Shown: positions 47,065 to 49,987 of the stretch, piece by piece | Numbering within the stretch: position 1 is the first letter of the stretch | How the letters are laid out: the number at the start of each line of letters is the position of its first letter | Assembly (NCBI GenBank): GCA_006226685.1 | Contig: SBGG01000079.1 | Location: 1 to 49,987, forward strand | Direction of reading: 5' to 3' | DNA from: Sphingomonadales bacterium | GTDB taxonomy: Bacteria > Pseudomonadota > Alphaproteobacteria > Sphingomonadales > Sphingomonadaceae | DNA length: 49,987 bases | Translations under genes and position numbers: made by a program | The notes under the pieces: generated by a model | What the model saw: the letters and a program-made list of their open reading frames with translations, nothing else | The model's database searches: none | Told to the model about the DNA's origin: nothing

Positions 47065-48123
47065 ATGACACAGGCCGTCGGACCTCTTGATTCGGCCCGC
47101 GAGCGCCGCTCCCTCCTCTGGGGGATCGGCCTCGCCATCGCCCTGCCCCTGTGGTTCCTCCTTTACCGGATGCTGCAACCGATCGCTCGCGCCATCGTCG
47201 GGCTGCTCCCGATCGAGCCGGGCAGCCACCTTGCGGCTTCGGTGGAATTCTTCTTCTACGACACACCCAAGGTGCTGATGCTGTTGACGCTCGTGGTATT
47301 CGCCATGGGCGTCGTGCGATCCTTCTTCTCACCGGACCGGACTCGCGCGATTCTCGCGGGGCGTCGGGAAGGACTGGGCAATATCGCCGCCGCGCATCTG
47401 GGCATCGTCACGCCTTTCTGTTCCTGTTCGGCCGTTCCGCTCTTTGTCGGCTTCGTCTCCGCCGGGGTGCCGCTCGGCGTGACCTTCTCCTTCCTGATCG
47501 CCGCACCGATGGTGAACGAGGTGGCGCTGGGCCTGCTGTTCGCGCTTGTCGGCTGGAAGGTCGCGCTCACCTATCTCGCTTTCGGCCTGCTTACCGCCAT
47601 ATTGGGTGGCTGGGTGATCGGGCGACTGCGGCTGGAAAACTGGCTTGAACCATGGGTGCGCGATCTGCGCGCCGCGCCCGCCTCGATAGAGGCGCGCAAA
47701 CTGGTCTGGGCGGACCGGTTTGATGCGGGCTGGGATGCGGTCAGGGATATTGTCGGCCGGGTGTGGTTGTGGATGATCCTCGGTATCGCCGCGGGGGCCT
47801 TCATCCATGGCTATGTGCCCGCCGAACTTCTTTCCCGCATCATGGGGGCGGATAGCTGGTGGTCGGTTCCCGCCGCAGTACTCCTCGGCATCCCGATTTA
47901 TTCCAACGCGGCGGGCATCATTCCCGTGGTCGAAGCCCTGCTCGGCAAGGGCGCGGCACTGGGCACCGTGCTCGCTTTCATGATGTCGGTGACGGCGCTA
48001 TCGCTGCCGGAAATGATTATCCTGCGCAAGGTGCTGAGCCTGCGCCTCATCGCCGTCTTTATAACGGTCGTGGGATCGGGCATTCTCGCGGTCGGTTTCC
48101 TGTTCAACGCCCTCTATTCATGA
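47065..48123 (+). CDS. ArsP/YraQ-type permease
   Basis: 352 residues from the ATG at 47065. About eight membrane segments belong to the ArsP_1 (DUF318) family. The cysteine motif TPFCSCSAVPLFVGFVSAGVP is intact and is used in ArsP to bind trivalent organoarsenicals; other members transport unknown substrates. It is followed by a small thioredoxin-fold gene whose start region overlaps its stop. The pairing suggests the thioredoxin keeps the cysteines reduced or handles the substrate. Confidence 0.85.
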   Translation: MTQAVGPLDSARERRSLLWGIGLAIALPLWFLLYRMLQPIARAIVGLLPIEPGSHLAASVEFFFYDTPKVLMLLTLVVFAMGVVRSFFSPDRTRAILAGRREGLGNIAAAHLGIVTPFCSCSAVPLFVGFVSAGVPLGVTFSFLIAAPMVNEVALGLLFALVGWKVALTYLAFGLLTAILGGWVIGRLRLENWLEPWVRDLRAAPASIEARKLVWADRFDAGWDAVRDIVGRVWLWMILGIAAGAFIHGYVPAELLSRIMGADSWWSVPAAVLLGIPIYSNAAGIIPVVEALLGKGAALGTVLAFMMSVTALSLPEMIILRKVLSLRLIAVFITVVGSGILAVGFLFNALYS

Positions 48124-48134
48124 AAGGCATTGCC

Positions 48135-48377
48135 ATGACGGACATCAAGGTGCTGGGGCCGGGATGCAAGCGTTGCCAGGCGACCGAAACCATTGTGAAG
48201 GACGCCGCCGCCCAACTCGGCCTCGCCGCGACGATCGAGAAGGTGACCGACTATGCGGAGATCGCCCGCTATGGAGCGGCCGCTACGCCGGCCATCGTGA
48301 TCGACGGCAAGCTGGTCCATGCCGGCGGCCTGCCAAAGGAAGAAGATGTGCGGCGCTGGCTCCAGCAGGCAGGATAA
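48135..48377 (+). CDS. Small thioredoxin-family (redox-active disulfide) protein
   Basis: 80 residues from the ATG at 48135, which has AAAGG 7 nt upstream; an earlier ATG at 48120 overlaps the permease stop as ATGA. The redox motif is GCKRC near the N-terminus, followed by the cis-Pro ATPAIVIDGKLVHAGG. This is the thioredoxin_3 family often encoded beside ArsP-like permeases. Confidence 0.88.
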   Translation: MTDIKVLGPGCKRCQATETIVKDAAAQLGLAATIEKVTDYAEIARYGAAATPAIVIDGKLVHAGGLPKEEDVRRWLQQAG

Positions 48378-48452
48378 GCCTCCGGCCATGCCTGCCGCCC
48401 CCGGAGTTGCCCCGGCTTGACGGAGCTGCGATTGCAGCCGGCGGTTCCGTTC

Positions 48453-48503
48453 CGCGGCGATTCCCGAGTCGTGGAATGAATCATTCCACTCGAAATCGCC
48501 GCG
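48453..48503. repeat. Palindromic repeat, copy 1
   Basis: Contains the 43-bp unit at 48457-48499 and extends it as a longer dyad: CGCGGCGATT pairs with AATCGCCGCG, and an inner perfect GTGGAATGA / TCATTCCAC stem closes on a single A. It lies between the convergent thioredoxin and GNAT genes. Confidence 0.8.
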
Positions 48504-48517
48504 TGCCTTTGTCGGTC

Positions 48518-48560
48518 GCGATTCCCGAGTCGTGGAATGAATCATTCCACTCGAAATCGC
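48518..48560. repeat. Palindromic repeat, copy 2
   Basis: Identical to the 43-bp unit at 48457-48499, in the same orientation, 61 bp on. It ends 1 bp before the stop codon of the GNAT gene. The pair could act as a bidirectional terminator or belongs to a REP-like family. Confidence 0.8.
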
Positions 48561-48561
48561 T

Positions 48562-49113
48562 CTATGCCCGCCGCAGGATATATTCCCGGTCGCGATGATC
48601 GCCGACCTTGAAATCATATTCGCCGACCTTTGCGAAGCCCCGCTTCGCATAGACCGCCTGCGCCGGGAAATTCTCCGAAAACACGCCGATCCACACCGGG
48701 CCCGGCATGGTTTCGGCCAGCCAGTCGAGCACCCTGTCCATCAGGGCGCGACCAAGGCCGTGCCCCTGCCAATCCTGATCGACATAAAGCTGATATAATT
48801 CCCCCTGCCCGGCATCAGCCTCTGGATGCGGCAGTTTGCACGGTCCCGCATGGGCATAGGCGACAAGCGTGCCCGCTTCATCCTGCACCACCCATTGCGC
48901 CCGGCGCGGGTCGGCCAGTTCCGCCGCGACTGCTTCCGGGCTGTAGACCTCCACTTCGAACCGGGCGATATTTTCGGCGCTATAGGGCACCGCAATCGGT
49001 CCATCGACAAAGGTCGCGCGGAACGTCCGTTTCTTGAGGTCCGCCAGCGCCGCCGCGTCCCCTTTCTCCGCCCGGCGGATCACGGGGGCAGGCACAGTAA
49101 TCAATCCGGTCAT
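48562..49113 (-). CDS. GNAT family N-acetyltransferase
   Basis: 183 residues from the ATG at 49111-49113. The longer ORF upstream has no family character. ELYQLYVDQDWQGHGLGRALM contains the acetyl-CoA loop (Q/RxxGxG/A), and AQAVYAKRGFAKVGEYDF closes the fold. The acceptor is unknown. It follows the BioC-like gene by 56 bp on the same strand. Confidence 0.88.
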   Translation of the reverse strand: MTGLITVPAPVIRRAEKGDAAALADLKKRTFRATFVDGPIAVPYSAENIARFEVEVYSPEAVAAELADPRRAQWVVQDEAGTLVAYAHAGPCKLPHPEADAGQGELYQLYVDQDWQGHGLGRALMDRVLDWLAETMPGPVWIGVFSENFPAQAVYAKRGFAKVGEYDFKVGDHRDREYILRRA

Positions 49114-49169
49114 GACAAGCTCTTCCCTATGCTGTTCATCCGCGCCATCCGACCCATGCGATCGCCCCC

Positions 49170-49955
49170 TCATCCCCGGTCGGCATTGGTGACCCGGCAA
49201 TAGGCGACATGGTAAGTGCACCGCCCCCCGGCCTCGTCAAAGGCGCGCATGACCCGGCGCAACTGACTGGGGTTGAGCGGCACGCGCCCTTCCACCGGCA
49301 CCGTCGCGCCAATGCCCCTGAGATGCGCGAGCAGCCCGCGCGCACCGCCGAAATCATGGGCATAATCCTCCTCGAACAGAAAGGCGTCGGCATGGCGGGT
49401 CAGCATTGCCCGCAACTGGTCGATCGAGGGATAAAGCGGCGTTCCGGCCTCCATCCCGATGCGGGCATGGGCATCACGCCATTCATGAAAGCTGCGCTGT
49501 GCCATGGTCGCGAACATCAGGCTACCCCCCGGCCGCAGCAACCCGCGCAACCGGTCGAGCGCACGCGGCAGATCCGCGAACCACTGAAACGCCAGGCTGG
49601 AAATGATGAGGTCGAACCATGGCCCGTCAAAGGCCGGGGCTTCCCCATCCATCACCAGAAAATGCGCGCCGACATCGCCCCCTCGCCCGGCCATGGCGAT
49701 CATCTCCGGCGCGATATCGGTCGCAATGATCTCAGCATCGGGAAACAACGTACGCACATCGCGGGTCAGCATGCCCGTGCCGCAACCAATCTCCAATATC
49801 CGCAACCGCTCCCCCGGCGCCGCGCGGACGGGCTGATGCCGCAGGAGATTGGCCAGTGTCGCCGCGACGATGCGCTGCACCCCGGCATGGTCGTCATAAT
49901 GGGCGGCGGCGGCGCCGAAAGCCCTGCTGATCCGTTGCGTACGCGGCCCGTTCAT
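49170..49955 (-). CDS. bioC: BioC-type malonyl-ACP O-methyltransferase
   Basis: 261 residues from the ATG at 49953-49955; a GTG at 49985 extends it. The SAM motif ILEIGCGTGMLTR is followed by IIATDIAPEMI and LIISSLAFQWFADLPRAL, the latter typical of BioC. Downstream YAHDFGGARGLLAHLRGIGA also agrees with BioC. It would methylate malonyl-ACP to start biotin synthesis. No other bio gene is in the window, so a related methyltransferase is possible. Confidence 0.8.
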   Translation of the reverse strand: MNGPRTQRISRAFGAAAAHYDDHAGVQRIVAATLANLLRHQPVRAAPGERLRILEIGCGTGMLTRDVRTLFPDAEIIATDIAPEMIAMAGRGGDVGAHFLVMDGEAPAFDGPWFDLIISSLAFQWFADLPRALDRLRGLLRPGGSLMFATMAQRSFHEWRDAHARIGMEAGTPLYPSIDQLRAMLTRHADAFLFEEDYAHDFGGARGLLAHLRGIGATVPVEGRVPLNPSQLRRVMRAFDEAGGRCTYHVAYCRVTNADRG

Positions 49956-49987
49956 GACAAAGCGCCGTAAACCTTTTCCCTTCACAG

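Overview
The window looks like chromosomal DNA of a sphingomonad (Alphaproteobacteria, Sphingomonadaceae; Sphingobium- or Sphingomonas-like). The evidence is a high-GC core genome with a serine palmitoyltransferase plus dedicated acyl carrier protein, a PhyR/NepR/EcfG general stress response locus of sphingomonad layout, a PEPxxWA-type C-terminal sorting signal, and alphaproteobacterial gene orders such as rplU-rpmA-obg-proB and xseB-ispA. No rRNA, tRNA, CRISPR array, transposase, integrase or phage gene was seen, so this is mostly stable chromosome rather than a recent island.

Layout. 0-5.6 kb: the C-terminal part of a subtilisin-type autotransporter, hemB, a gamma carbonic anhydrase, cardiolipin synthase and a small lipoprotein. 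5.7-10.6 kb: rplU-rpmA, a GNAT acetyltransferase, then obg-proB with an extended SDR translationally coupled to proB. 9.6-24.4 kb is a membrane-lipid region. It holds the SDR (candidate ceramide reductase), a Pycsar-type (PycTM/DUF5706) membrane protein, ACP, serine palmitoyltransferase, a hybrid histidine kinase, a nucleotidyltransferase-fold protein overlapping a lipid kinase, a DUF2141 protein, LptF and LptG, a PEP-CTERM protein, a membrane desaturase, a GNAT-fold protein resembling bacterial ceramide synthase, and a TonB-like protein. 24.4-30.8 kb: xthA, a small conserved protein, an A-type Fe-S carrier, an M23 peptidase, a DUF455 protein, bcp and glnE.

31-35.2 kb is the general stress response locus: ecfG with a perfect EcfG-type promoter, phyR, nepR and a HisKA_2 sensor protein whose ATPase domain looks degenerate. 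A second small NepR-like protein is encoded tail-to-tail with ecfG. 35.2-44 kb: a P-loop NTPase, tgt, an RpfF-type DSF synthase facing a GGDEF-EAL protein, queA, a cyclophilin, coaD, ispA and xseB. 44.2-50 kb: a lipoprotein, purL, an ArsP-like permease with a small thioredoxin, two tandem palindromic repeats, a GNAT enzyme and a BioC-like methyltransferase.

How it fits together. SPT and ACP would make 3-ketosphinganine, the GNAT-fold protein would acylate it, and the SDR would reduce the product to dihydroceramide. The lipid kinase and nucleotidyltransferase-like protein could modify the lipid headgroup, and LptF/LptG could move the product to the outer membrane in a lineage known for glycosphingolipid in place of LPS. 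The least described pieces are the PycTM-type protein divergent from ACP-SPT, the kinase/nucleotidyltransferase pair, and the second NepR-like protein beside ecfG.
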